Shown piece by piece: positions 45,954 to 54,408 of a DNA stretch of 64,000 nucleotides. The notes beneath the pieces were generated by a model. It was not told the origin of the DNA. It searched no databases and saw only the letters and a list, made by a program, of their open reading frames with translations. How positions within the stretch are numbered: the first letter of the stretch is position 1; each line of letters opens with the position of its first letter. Both the position numbers and the translations under genes were made by a program. The DNA lies in assembly GCF_000425205.1 (NCBI RefSeq), contig NZ_AULI01000008.1:1-64000 (forward strand), in the 5' to 3' direction. The DNA comes from Pontibacillus halophilus JSM 076056 = DSM 19796. GTDB taxonomy: Bacteria > Bacillota > Bacilli > Bacillales > BH030062.

Positions 45954-46070
45954 ATTTTACGTTACAAGACCCTCAAGAAAAAAAAAACACACTCGCCCTC
46001 CACTCTCGTCCATACCAAATCCCCCTTCTCCCCATATAGTAAAAACAAAGGACCACACATCCTTTTAATC

Positions 46071-46129
46071 GGAAAGAGAGCCGAATCTGGCATTCCCCCT
46101 TTCGTATCGTCCAAACGTGGCTCTCTTTC
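46071..46129. other. Long-loop hairpin
   Basis: Arms GAAAGAGAGCC (46072-46082) and GGCTCTCTTTC (46119-46129) are perfectly complementary, separated by a 36-nt loop, and are followed by a pyrimidine-rich tract. It lies in gene-free DNA, unconnected to a recognised gene. Confidence 0.5.
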
Positions 46130-46279
46130 TATCCTTTCTTTCTTTTCTGTTGAGTGAAGCATCGTTCACTAAACTTCACTCCTTTTTTGGAGTAGGCAAC
46201 CGTCTAATTTCCTTCATCTTGTTGCCCTCCGTGGATCGGTACGCATATCGTAATAAAAAAAGGTAACAGGTGATTGTCT

Positions 46280-46417
46280 ATGGCAAAAAAGGATGGCGAG
46301 CTTAACTCAAAAAAATTATTAGATGTGCTAAAGTATTCCTTTGAAGAAAGCGAACGAAATGCACAGATTACACCTAAAGAACTTATTCAAAAAATGATTT
46401 ATAAATTAACCAAATAG
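46280..46417 (+). CDS. 45-residue hypothetical protein
   Basis: A 45-codon ORF begins with MAKKDGELNSKKLL and ends LIQKMIYKLTK, amphipathic and charged throughout. AGGTGATT lies upstream at 7-13 nt. It is more AT-rich than neighbouring genes and adjoins transposon-derived DNA, so recent acquisition is possible. No family is recognised. Confidence 0.45.
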   Translation: MAKKDGELNSKKLLDVLKYSFEESERNAQITPKELIQKMIYKLTK

Positions 46418-46564
46418 CCCTTATGGGATTAAATTGACCATTGCTGGTTATGTCAATAAATAGAGACGCGAGACATGACGAAGCGACTGCAATGTGAAGA
46501 GCAGGATTCCATTCTTGCTTCAACTATAAATGAGTGAAAAAAGCATACTCGCAGTAGTCTGCTC

Positions 46565-46591
46565 AGGCTGTCGAGAAAGTCTCGGCAGCCT
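46565..46591 (+). repeat. Hairpin copy 3 of the recurring element
   Basis: A 12-bp stem (46565-46576 with 46580-46591) with one G-U pair. Its arms match those at 10847-10876 and 21890-21917. It lies about 70 nt upstream of the transposase fragment. Confidence 0.7.
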
Positions 46592-46661
46592 TTCTATATT
46601 TCTCTGATTCTTATAGTTCACCGCGTTGATTCGTTATAACTTATAAATGAATTGTGATTTG

Positions 46662-46820
46662 ATGTTTCAATCCAATTCTAAACGCCAAAATGAAATAGAA
46701 ATGGTCACCATTGAAGAGCTAGTCCCAAAAGACCATCTCCTTTGTAAAGTAAACCACTACATAGACATTTCTTTCATTCCTGAAAACGTTCATCCTTACT
46801 AATCCGAAGACAATGGGGCT
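46662..46820 (+). pseudogene. IS1182-type transposase remnant
   Basis: From ATG at 46662 the frame reads about 46 residues with RQNEIEMVTIEELVPKDHLL and IDISFIPENVHPY, which resembles the start of IS1182-family transposases. A TAA at 46800-46802 breaks the frame exactly where the family reads YSEDNG, and SEDNG continues in frame after it. The rest of the transposase is gone. This is a 5' fragment with a nonsense mutation. Confidence 0.75.
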
Positions 46821-46834
46821 TATTGCGGAAAAAG

Positions 46835-47000
46835 CCATGGAAAAACGGGCGATACGAGACACCGCAGTGTGGGTTTTACGAGGAGGCTCGGGCGTTCGTG
46901 CGCGGAAAGCGAGTGGGATTCGCGCGCACGATCCACACAAAACAAGCCTGCAGAAAAGCACGGGGTTTCTCTACAAGCTGAGGAGACTACTGCTAGTCTT
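46835..47000 (+). repeat. GC-rich dispersed-repeat-like sequence
   Basis: The segment carries ACGAGGAGGCTCGGG and GCGGAAAGCGAGTGG, which resemble a repeat family I recall from many Bacillaceae genomes. It is GC-rich against AT-rich surroundings and contains complementary arms CGTTCGTGCGCG and CGCGCGCACGA that can fold. Assignment is from memory of the motif. Confidence 0.5.
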
Positions 47001-47074
47001 CTTTTTCTATTCATTTGACGTCAGGATGTTTCATACAGTAATACATATGACCAATGAGATCGGAGCGTGATTCC

Positions 47075-47956
47075 ATGACGTCAACACCAACCGTTTCAAT
47101 CATTTTCCCTGCAAAGAATGAAGGAGAGAATGTAAGAAAGACGTTACAATCGTTGTATGAGGTTAAAACGCACGTTACGTTCGAAGCCATTGTCGTAGAT
47201 GATGCATCTTCTGACCGTTGCTGCGAATTTCTTACCGATCCTGCTTCTCCATATTCAGCTGTTACATGCGTGAGGACCGATGGAGTTGGAGCTGCGAATG
47301 CTAGAAATGTAGGTGCCGAACATGCGAAAGGTTCCTATTATGTGTTCTGTGATGCCCATGTCTCTTTCGAAGATTGGTGGCTCGACCGACTCCTGCGTCC
47401 AATCTTACTGAAGAAAACAGATGCCATTTGCCCAGCGATTGCCTCGACATCTAATGCTAAATCCATCGGCTATGGCATGTCTTTGAAGCCTGATTTAAGT
47501 GTCCTTTGGAACAAAGAGCAACCCTCACTGTTTGAGACGCCTATATTACCAGGTGGGTGTCTCATGATGGCAGCAGATGTCTTCCATGCGATCGGTGGGT
47601 TTGAGCGTGGGTTTCGACGGTGGGGTCATGAAGACGTCGAAATCTCAATCAAACTCTGGCTATTCGGCTATCGATGTAGCTGTGAACCGTCGGTTACGAT
47701 CTTACATGTCTTCCGCAAGAAGCAGCCCTACGCCATATCCCAAACGCACGTCGATTACAATTTAATTCGCATGGCCTATTCTCACTTTAACGTACTCCGG
47801 ATCAAGAGGTGTTTGAAGCTACTAAAGCATAGCGATCCAACTCAGGTGAAACAGGATGTAATAAATCATGGCGCGCTTGAACAGCGTCAACAGTATGAAG
47901 CGTTACGAAAACACAACGATTCTTGGTTCTTCTCTAAATTTAGCATTCCCTTCTAA
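47075..47956 (+). CDS. Glycosyltransferase family 2 (GT-A)
   Basis: The 293-residue protein has VSIIFPAKNEGENV, VVDDASSD, the DAH metal-binding motif in FCDAHVSFED, and GGFERGFRRWGHEDVEISIKL near residue 185, similar to polypeptide GalNAc-transferase-like GT27 catalytic domains. No membrane segment is seen. The start at 47075 has CGGAGCG upstream. It opens the spore-surface glycosylation region and likely transfers a sugar to a protein or glycan. Confidence 0.85.
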   Translation: MTSTPTVSIIFPAKNEGENVRKTLQSLYEVKTHVTFEAIVVDDASSDRCCEFLTDPASPYSAVTCVRTDGVGAANARNVGAEHAKGSYYVFCDAHVSFEDWWLDRLLRPILLKKTDAICPAIASTSNAKSIGYGMSLKPDLSVLWNKEQPSLFETPILPGGCLMMAADVFHAIGGFERGFRRWGHEDVEISIKLWLFGYRCSCEPSVTILHVFRKKQPYAISQTHVDYNLIRMAYSHFNVLRIKRCLKLLKHSDPTQVKQDVINHGALEQRQQYEALRKHNDSWFFSKFSIPF

Positions 47957-47970
47957 TCAATCTGAACATG

Positions 47971-48001
47971 AAAAGACGTAACCTTAAAGGCTACGTCTTT
48001 T
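47971..48001. terminator. Bidirectional terminator between two glycosyltransferase genes
   Basis: A 10-bp perfect outer stem (47971-47980 with 47992-48001) plus inner CC/GG pairs lies between convergent genes. Confidence 0.8.
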
Positions 48002-48002
48002 C

Positions 48003-48770
48003 TTATGGGAAATTCAAGCCATGATGAGCTTTCAAGTATTGGTCAGCCTCTTTCATATGCTGATCACTTCTTAGATTGGTGGCAGGTACAGGAATTGGTT
48101 TATGAATTGCCTCGGCATCTCGAACAACTACGGTTTGGTTCGCGTTCAACTTCTTCAAATTCATAAAGAAAATCGCATCATCTCGTGTAAAGGTTGGAGG
48201 AATTTGAGCCTGCGGCAAGAGTGCCTTTCCTCGGAGGGCAATGCATCCAATTGGTCCCCAGTCCGTGAACATATATTTGTTCGTAATGACCTGATTTTCC
48301 GTTCGATATAAGTACCCATTTCGAACAGAAAAGTTTGTACCTGCTATTTCAATGTCACGATTACGATTTCGAACAATCCCAGTATACACATGATAGTTCG
48401 GAAATTGCCCCATCGCTGTTATAACAGCCTCGACCCACCCCTTCTTTAACTGCATATCATCATCAAGGGAGATAACGATAGGGTGCTTTGATTTCGCCCG
48501 CTCGAACAAGATATGTCGACCGCCTCCACAACCAAGATGGACCTTTGAATGTTCGTTGGAGTCATTTAGAACGACTAGTTCGATATCTGGACGACGGTTG
48601 CGGTCAATGATGTTACGAATTCTCTTATACAAAGGAGCAGCTAAATCATTGTAAATGTATAAGGTAAACGGCCGCTTCGTATCCTTACACAAGGAAGCTA
48701 CTGTAAATTCCAAGACCTTCTCCCTTGTAGCCGTGGTCGAAATGATGATTCCTATTGTATTCTTCTTCAT
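48003..48770 (-). CDS. GT-A glycosyltransferase
   Basis: The 255-residue protein has a GT2-like nucleotide-sugar fold: IGIIISTTATRE, YIYNDL, and the DDD metal motif in VISLDDDMQLKKGW, then FTRDDAIFFMNL near residue 195. No membrane segment is present. The acceptor and donor are unknown. It is single-gene; the next gene upstream (DUF707) is 150 nt away on the same strand. Confidence 0.8.
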   Translation of the reverse strand: MKKNTIGIIISTTATREKVLEFTVASLCKDTKRPFTLYIYNDLAAPLYKRIRNIIDRNRRPDIELVVLNDSNEHSKVHLGCGGGRHILFERAKSKHPIVISLDDDMQLKKGWVEAVITAMGQFPNYHVYTGIVRNRNRDIEIAGTNFSVRNGYLYRTENQVITNKYMFTDWGPIGCIALRGKALLPQAQIPPTFTRDDAIFFMNLKKLNANQTVVVRDAEAIHKPIPVPATNLRSDQHMKEADQYLKAHHGLNFP

Positions 48771-48920
48771 AAGACACCTCCATCAGATGCTAGGTTACTT
48801 CACGACAGTTCAGGTACGACCGCTCGTTCATACACAAGCAGTCAGCACCTGATTCCTTCTCTATCCTATTCAAGAACATCTATTTGGAACCTACCTCAAA
48901 TAAACTCCCACGATCATCTC

Positions 48921-49637
48921 TTATGTTCTCTTCATAACGGCTCCGAAGGTTTCTGCAACTAAGCAATCATCCCATTCAATCCCATATCTGCGGCACACTT
49001 CCCTTCCCTCTTCAATCGGCGGACGGGAAAAGAGTTTATATAAATCACCGGTTTTAGAAGGGCGGGTGTGCTTCATCATAACAGCGTCTACAATGGCAAT
49101 TCTATCTTTAGGTACGCCCATTATCCTTGGCCATGTAAAGTCAAGGCCAAACCCCGAGAAGCTTTCCTTAAACGTCTCTAAGCATGTGTTAAGACCCGTT
49201 CGGTTAAAGGCTGGTGCCATAATCTCAGCAAAATTTGTATAACGTAGCACGTGTGCGGGTTGATTCGCCGTAATCTTCCAACCACCAATATAAGAATCAC
49301 GGGTAAGGGATGGCTGGGAGAGCCAGAGGTCATATTTCTCAATCAAAGAGAAATATGTGGTAATTGACCCGCTATCCATATGAATATCATCATCAGGAAT
49401 CCAGACCGCTTCATAATCACTTAGCTTTGGGCCAAGTTGTTTTAGCGCATAATAGGTATTCTGAAATTTCGTACCTTGTCGTTCCCAGTAATAATCACAC
49501 TCATTCTTATAGCGATTTGGCGTATTGCCGTAATAAACAAGCGCCAAGTCGAACTGTTTGGTGATTCTTGGGGAGACCCAATTCTTGTGCAAGGATTGGT
49601 CTCCTACACTCGATATGACGAGATAACGATTTGGCAT
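48921..49637 (-). CDS. DUF707-like putative glycosyltransferase
   Basis: The 238-residue protein has RYLVISSVGDQSLHKNWV, DLALVYYGN, the Asp-rich PDDDIHMDSG near residue 83, and GFGLDFTWPRIMG near 175, which match the DUF707 family of glycosyltransferase-like proteins. AGGGAGGAGAAC precedes the ATG at 49637; the frame extends upstream but overlaps the beta-propeller gene. It follows that gene directly, so they are cotranscribed. Confidence 0.75.
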   Translation of the reverse strand: MPNRYLVISSVGDQSLHKNWVSPRITKQFDLALVYYGNTPNRYKNECDYYWERQGTKFQNTYYALKQLGPKLSDYEAVWIPDDDIHMDSGSITTYFSLIEKYDLWLSQPSLTRDSYIGGWKITANQPAHVLRYTNFAEIMAPAFNRTGLNTCLETFKESFSGFGLDFTWPRIMGVPKDRIAIVDAVMMKHTRPSKTGDLYKLFSRPPIEEGREVCRRYGIEWDDCLVAETFGAVMKRT

Positions 49638-49650
49638 AGTGTTCTCCTCC

Positions 49651-50613
49651 CTATACACGGTGAACGGAATATATGGCATTTAGTCCATAGGTTTCAAGGG
49701 GCATTTCCCACTTTAACTTCCGCTCCCCTAAGTGGTAGCATGCAATTCTAGTTGGTTCCTTTCCATAATCGCCATCCCATACCCATACACCATTCTGCTT
49801 AATTTTCTTTGGTCGAATCCGTGTAAACGCAACAATAATCTCTTGAGGATTGATGACTTCGATGCCTCTGCACCACCCTAACTCACGCTGATGTCCTTCA
49901 AATTCATTTAGGTCATAGACTTGTCGTTCATTCATCCCAGACTTCCGAATGGTGATGACTTTCCCATCAGTCTGCGTGAAATAAAGATGGTCTCCGTAAT
50001 GGATTCCATCGTGAATGTACGTGGTGCCGACGGGGATTGTTTTCGTTGGGTCGTCTACACATGCCAAGTCGTGCTGAAGACAGCGGGTTACCCAAATTTC
50101 TCCGTTCATTTCGACGCCATAATTTGGGTGAGAGACGTGAGGCTTCGTGGATGGGACTTTACGATAATCTACGTTCGGGTCAAACCATTTCCAAGGATCT
50201 ACTCCTAACACATTCCACTCCCGTACGACCTGACCAATCTTGTTCATTTCAACGACCATTTCAAGTCCTGTATTCACAACAAGTAAGTTCCCATTCCGAA
50301 GGGGACGTACGTGGTGGACATCATTAAACCGAGGGAGTGAAACGTAATGTACCCTGTTAAAAGAAGGGAGTTCATAGACAAGCACTTCTGTCGTAGTCGG
50401 CACATACATATGCCCGCCCTCGACCGTAGCTGCCGTAAAGGAATAAGACGGCTTCTCCTCAGCTACGACCCTTCTAGGTGATGTGTATTCCACACAGGGC
50501 GTAACCTTTCCGTTCTGAGAATTCACTTTGACAATCACGCCTTTTTTATATTGCTGCCAATCTTTTAAGACGCCGTTTTTCTGTTGAGCTCCTACTACAT
50601 ACCATTCCGACAT
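49651..50613 (-). CDS. Predicted beta-propeller protein
   Basis: The 320-residue protein has recurrent strand-turn units with aromatic and Asp/Gly loops (DVHHVRPLRNGNLLVVNTG, GEIWVTRC, IHYGDHLYFTQTDGK), the pattern of a six- or seven-bladed propeller. No signal peptide is present. It forms an operon with the DUF707 gene (13 nt apart) in the glycosylation region. A binding or structural role in spore-surface assembly is a guess. Confidence 0.6.
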   Translation of the reverse strand: MSEWYVVGAQQKNGVLKDWQQYKKGVIVKVNSQNGKVTPCVEYTSPRRVVAEEKPSYSFTAATVEGGHMYVPTTTEVLVYELPSFNRVHYVSLPRFNDVHHVRPLRNGNLLVVNTGLEMVVEMNKIGQVVREWNVLGVDPWKWFDPNVDYRKVPSTKPHVSHPNYGVEMNGEIWVTRCLQHDLACVDDPTKTIPVGTTYIHDGIHYGDHLYFTQTDGKVITIRKSGMNERQVYDLNEFEGHQRELGWCRGIEVINPQEIIVAFTRIRPKKIKQNGVWVWDGDYGKEPTRIACYHLGERKLKWEMPLETYGLNAIYSVHRV

Positions 50614-50758
50614 AGGTATTAAGCCTCCTACACGATTAATCTAGAATCCTTTTATTATATGAGTGCACACCAAGGGCTGATTGGGTGAAAGGAACAATAC
50701 ATGCGAGAAAACATATAGTAAGAGTGACGGACGAAAGCAGAAAGTGAGGCGGCAGATT

Positions 50759-51700
50759 ATGAAACTACTTATAACGGGCGGAAGCGGATTTATTGGTTCT
50801 CATACAGTTGAGAAAGCGTTGGCCAAAGGGCATGATGTGTCAGTTGTAGACAATCTAAAGACCGGTTCGCTTGACTATATTACTCCTGTGCTTGAGCATA
50901 TTCGATTTTATTCTTGTGACCTCTTATCTCCTTGCTTTGATAAGCTTATACAATCCGTAAATCCCGAGGTCATTATCCATCTAGCTGCACAAGCAAGCGT
51001 ATCTTCCTCGTTGAAAGACCCCATTTATGACGCACAACAGAATGTGCTTGGGACGCTTCGTGTCATAGATTTAGCAGCACAACATTCCATTAGGAAAGTT
51101 GTGTTCAGTTCAACCGCTGCCGTGTACGGACCTCCTAAAGAACTACCTATACCTCCCACTCACCCGGCAACTCCAGTCTCTTATTACGGAATGTCCAAAC
51201 GATTAGCCGAACAGTATCTAACCTTTGCAAATGAAAGACACGGAACGGAATTTACGATTCTCCGATATGGCAATGTATACGGTCCTCGCCAATCTGTGGC
51301 TTCAGAAGGAGGGGTCGTCTCCATCTTTGCAAGTCACCTATCCCAGAAACTACCCGTGAAAATTTACGGGGACGGAGAGCAGACACGAGACTTTGTCTTT
51401 GTAAAGGATCTAGCAGAAGCGAATCTTGCAGCATTAACGAAAGGAAATCAAGAAACTCTTAACATCTCTTCCTCGAATCCAATTACAGTCAACGACTTAT
51501 ATAAGAAGATGGCGGATTTAGCAGGTTCACACCAACAACCTGTGTATGAACAAGAACGAAATGGAGATGTGAAACATAGCACACTCTGTAATAAGCTCAC
51601 GCAATCCGTTCTCAGATGGACACCAAAGACATCGTTAGACGACGGCTTACAGGAAACGTACCGCTATTACAGGCAGTTCCCAACAGGAGGTACATCATGA
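50759..51700 (+). CDS. NAD-dependent epimerase/dehydratase (GalE-like)
   Basis: The 313-residue extended SDR protein has TGGSGFIGSHT at the N-terminus, HLAAQASV, catalytic YYGMSK and RYGNVYGPRQ. This pattern is shared by UDP-glucose/UDP-GlcNAc 4-epimerases and related enzymes. GAGGCGG precedes the ATG at 50759; the frame extends 26 codons upstream without a site. It overlaps the next gene by 4 nt. Confidence 0.85.
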   Translation: MKLLITGGSGFIGSHTVEKALAKGHDVSVVDNLKTGSLDYITPVLEHIRFYSCDLLSPCFDKLIQSVNPEVIIHLAAQASVSSSLKDPIYDAQQNVLGTLRVIDLAAQHSIRKVVFSSTAAVYGPPKELPIPPTHPATPVSYYGMSKRLAEQYLTFANERHGTEFTILRYGNVYGPRQSVASEGGVVSIFASHLSQKLPVKIYGDGEQTRDFVFVKDLAEANLAALTKGNQETLNISSSNPITVNDLYKKMADLAGSHQQPVYEQERNGDVKHSTLCNKLTQSVLRWTPKTSLDDGLQETYRYYRQFPTGGTS

Positions 51701-52761
51701 AAATCTTATTCGTTTATTACGTACCAAGCGGTGGTGTCGAGACGCACAATCGCATGCGCCAACAAGCTCTTAAGGGCCATACCTGTGAATTCCTGTACTA
51801 CCGGAAGCAACGAAAGCTTGTAAATGACCATGGAGCACCTGTTCATATTACGAACGATGATGCTATCATTCGTAATCTATTAAGCAAGAAGCACTATGAT
51901 GTGATGGTTGTAATCTCAGACTATAGCGCCCTGCAGAGATTTCGTAATTTAGGATTTAAAGGGAAGATGATTCTTGAAGTTCAAGGATTTGGACCTAAGG
52001 ACAACGCCCGCTCTATATTAGAACGAGCTAAACCTATCATCACAGCACATGCAGATGGTCTACTGAATCCTAGAACGCCTCACATTCAATCGCTCTATAA
52101 CGAATTGTACCCAACCGTCCCTAAATTCAATTTCAACAATGCAATCAACTACTCCCGCTATTCGTACGTACCTACACCGAAGCATCCAAATCCCATCGTA
52201 GCCTGGATTGGCAGGCTTGAGGATAACAAGAACTGGCGGGAGTTCTTACGCATAGGAGAACAAATTGTCAAGCGAGCGCCTAGCACAGAGCTTTATATGT
52301 TTGAAGACCCTACCTTATCTACGAAAGAGGAACGAAACGCCTTCGAAGCGTTAAAGAAAACACTAGGCTTACAGAATCACGTGAAAGTCTTACAGAACGT
52401 TCCAAACGACGACATGCGAACGTATTTCTCTAAGATTGGCGATTCTGGTGGCTTCTTATGTATGACATCGAAAGTGGAAGGGGCGCCTTATGCGCCTCTT
52501 GAAGCCTTGTGCGCTAAATGTCCTGTATTAACGACCGATAATGACGGAGTACGGTCATCCATCATCCACAATGAAACAGGGAAATATTATCGAATTGGTG
52601 ATATTCAACACGGAGTAAAAGAAGCCATGGCACTCATGAGAGACCAATCATTGCGCTCGAAAATCAGAACGCAAGGCGTGACCCACGTCCAAACCAATTT
52701 CAGTCTCGAACGATATAACTCAAATTTCACTTATATGCTTCAGCTGATTTCAACAAAATGA
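51697..52761 (+). CDS. Glycosyltransferase family 4
   Basis: The 354-residue GT-B protein begins KILFVYYVPSGGVETHNR and has VAWIGRLEDNKNW near the C-terminal half, with the E-x7-E-like donor-site region KVEGAPYAPLEALCAKCPV. It starts at 51697 inside the epimerase gene, ATGA overlap, after ACAGGAGGTAC. Epimerase and transferase thus form one unit. The acceptor is unknown. Confidence 0.85.
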   Translation: MKILFVYYVPSGGVETHNRMRQQALKGHTCEFLYYRKQRKLVNDHGAPVHITNDDAIIRNLLSKKHYDVMVVISDYSALQRFRNLGFKGKMILEVQGFGPKDNARSILERAKPIITAHADGLLNPRTPHIQSLYNELYPTVPKFNFNNAINYSRYSYVPTPKHPNPIVAWIGRLEDNKNWREFLRIGEQIVKRAPSTELYMFEDPTLSTKEERNAFEALKKTLGLQNHVKVLQNVPNDDMRTYFSKIGDSGGFLCMTSKVEGAPYAPLEALCAKCPVLTTDNDGVRSSIIHNETGKYYRIGDIQHGVKEAMALMRDQSLRSKIRTQGVTHVQTNFSLERYNSNFTYMLQLISTK

Positions 52762-52763
52762 AA

Positions 52764-52783
52764 AGAGCCCTCTAACGGGCTCT
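52764..52783. terminator. Bidirectional terminator
   Basis: A 7-bp GC-rich stem (52764-52770 with 52777-52783) is followed by TTTTTTT on the plus strand and TTTTC on the minus strand, between convergent genes. Confidence 0.85.
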
Positions 52784-52787
52784 TTTT

Positions 52788-53510
52788 TTACATGCGTGCG
52801 TTTAGCGGTGTCGTTTTGATCTTGTAATCGAGTATGGGGCGGTACCGCTTTCTTATACGCTCCGATTCTGAAACGATGGCAGCACGGTGTTTATTTGTCC
52901 CCATCTCTTGATGCACACGATAATAGACTAATGGGACACCTAAATACTTAAAGTCATACCTTGTTATCACCCGCATCCACATCTCGTAATCATGTGCAAA
53001 CCGAAACTCTGGCTTAAATACTCCTAATGTATCAAACACTTCTTTAGCAATTAGCACGGAACATCCATTAATGGGGCACCCTTGTTTCATTTGCCTATAG
53101 AATTCGTGCTTAGATCCAAAGACTCGGCCTCGGATGCCAGCGCTAACGTTCCCTTCCCCGTCCATGAAATAGACAGGTCCATACATCGCCTTGGCATTAC
53201 GTTCTTTCATAAATGTCAGCTGTTTCTCAATCTTCTGTGGATGAAATTTATCATCCGAACTAAGCCAGGAGATATAATTCCCCGTTGAGACCTTTATCCC
53301 CATATTCAGTGCAGTGGCCGTTCCGCCGTTCCCTTTCTCAATATATTTAATTCTATCTAGAAATCTCTTTACCTTATCCGCATGCTTTGTAGAACCGTCA
53401 TTGATGACAATGACTTCACAATTTGGATAAGTTTGATCTAGGGCACTTTGTATCGCGATATCAACGTAAGGATCGTTGTAAAATGGAATGATAATTGAAA
53501 CTTTATCCAT
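52788..53510 (-). CDS. Glycosyltransferase family 2
   Basis: The 240-residue protein has VSIIIPFYNDPYVDIAIQS, VIVINDGSTK and the SDDKFHP metal motif near residue 85, then AHDYEMWMRV, the usual catalytic-base region. It overlaps the upstream epimerase gene by 8 nt and is the last gene of the minus-strand sugar operon. It probably transfers the sugar produced by the operon. Confidence 0.88.
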   Translation of the reverse strand: MDKVSIIIPFYNDPYVDIAIQSALDQTYPNCEVIVINDGSTKHADKVKRFLDRIKYIEKGNGGTATALNMGIKVSTGNYISWLSSDDKFHPQKIEKQLTFMKERNAKAMYGPVYFMDGEGNVSAGIRGRVFGSKHEFYRQMKQGCPINGCSVLIAKEVFDTLGVFKPEFRFAHDYEMWMRVITRYDFKYLGVPLVYYRVHQEMGTNKHRAAIVSESERIRKRYRPILDYKIKTTPLNARM

Positions 53511-54408
53511 GAGATGAAGCTCCTCTCTTTCCTCTTAATGCCTCTACCATCTCTTCAATGGAAGTGGCAATGGTACGCGTCGGAATCCAACCTAGCTGCT
53601 TTAGCGCAGTTGGGTCCGCAATTCCTTGTACGTCAACTACTTCACTTTCCCATGTAAAGGTCATCGGGACGTGGCTTATACGCTTGAATTCCTCTGCAAC
53701 TTGTTGAAGCGACGTCTCCTTGCCTGACCCAACTTCATATGTCCCATTCGGTAATCCCTTTTGGAACAACATGGCGTAGGCGTTCACGGCATCACGGACG
53801 TCAATGAAATCTCGGTTCGCAAGTGGCGATGATAACGTGAGATGCACTTCCCTCTTATCGCTTTCAGCTTGTGAGAGTTCATTCGCAATCCACCCACAAA
53901 CGCCTTTTCGTTGATTGGGTCCAACTAAATTGGATGGCTTTGCAATGATAATAGGGAGATGGAACATCTGACCATATGCTCGTGCAATCTCTACCTGCAC
54001 ATGCTTACTCACACCATAGGGGTGATTGGGCACAAGCGATTTCGCATCTAACATCGAGCCTACAATTAAAGTCTTACATGCAGGGTTAATGTTACGAACC
54101 GCTTCAAGAAGATATAACGTCGATACGCTGTTACTTTGAAACGTACGGAACGGCTGCTGCCAAGATTGCTTGACATCATTTTGCCCTGCAAGATGAAGAA
54201 GTAAGTCTGGGACAATCGCTTCGATGACCTGCTCCACCTCTTCAGCATTGGTAACATCACACACAACTGGTTGAACACCTTCAGGCAGTTTCTCATCCCT
54301 TCTAATCATCCCGTACACTTCATACCCTTTCTGACAAAAAAGGGAACAGGCGTGTCTCCCAGTAAACCCGCTTGCTCCAGTAATGAGTAATTTACGAGGA
54401 AGGACCAC
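53503..54408 (-). CDS. NAD-dependent epimerase/dehydratase or reductase
   Basis: The 301-residue extended SDR protein has LLITGASGFTGRHA, LLHLAGQNDV, YGVSKHVQVEIA and FIDVRDAVNAY. It resembles GDP-6-deoxy-mannose 4-reductase (Rmd)-like enzymes. Start is GTG and overlaps the rmlD-like gene by 17 nt; its binding site is weak. It follows the three amino-sugar enzymes in the operon, so it may modify that sugar or make a second one. Confidence 0.78.
   Translation of the reverse strand: MVLPRKLLITGASGFTGRHACSLFCQKGYEVYGMIRRDEKLPEGVQPVVCDVTNAEEVEQVIEAIVPDLLLHLAGQNDVKQSWQQPFRTFQSNSVSTLYLLEAVRNINPACKTLIVGSMLDAKSLVPNHPYGVSKHVQVEIARAYGQMFHLPIIIAKPSNLVGPNQRKGVCGWIANELSQAESDKREVHLTLSSPLANRDFIDVRDAVNAYAMLFQKGLPNGTYEVGSGKETSLQQVAEEFKRISHVPMTFTWESEVVDVQGIADPTALKQLGWIPTRTIATSIEEMVEALRGKRGASSHG

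Larger units (their letters stand above)
45918..46279. other. Intergenic region after the ilv-leu operon
   Basis: This 362-nt region holds the operon terminator and a second, terminator-like hairpin (46071-46129). No protein gene with a plausible binding site was found. It may contain a small RNA ending at that hairpin, but no promoter is obvious. Confidence 0.5.
46418..47074. other. Degraded interval with insertion-sequence and repeat remnants
   Basis: This 657-nt interval has no intact gene. It contains hairpin copy 3 (46565-46591), an IS1182-type transposase fragment (46662-46820) and a GC-rich repeat (about 46835-47000). Confidence 0.6.

Noticed and set aside
45962-46162. Minus-strand ORF of 66 codons after ilvA
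   Set aside because: There is no ribosome binding site and it covers the long-loop hairpin; the composition is unlike a protein.
46813-47070. Plus-strand ORF of 85 codons over the GC-rich repeat
   Set aside because: It covers the GC-rich repeat and lacks a binding site; Arg/Gly composition results from GC-rich DNA.
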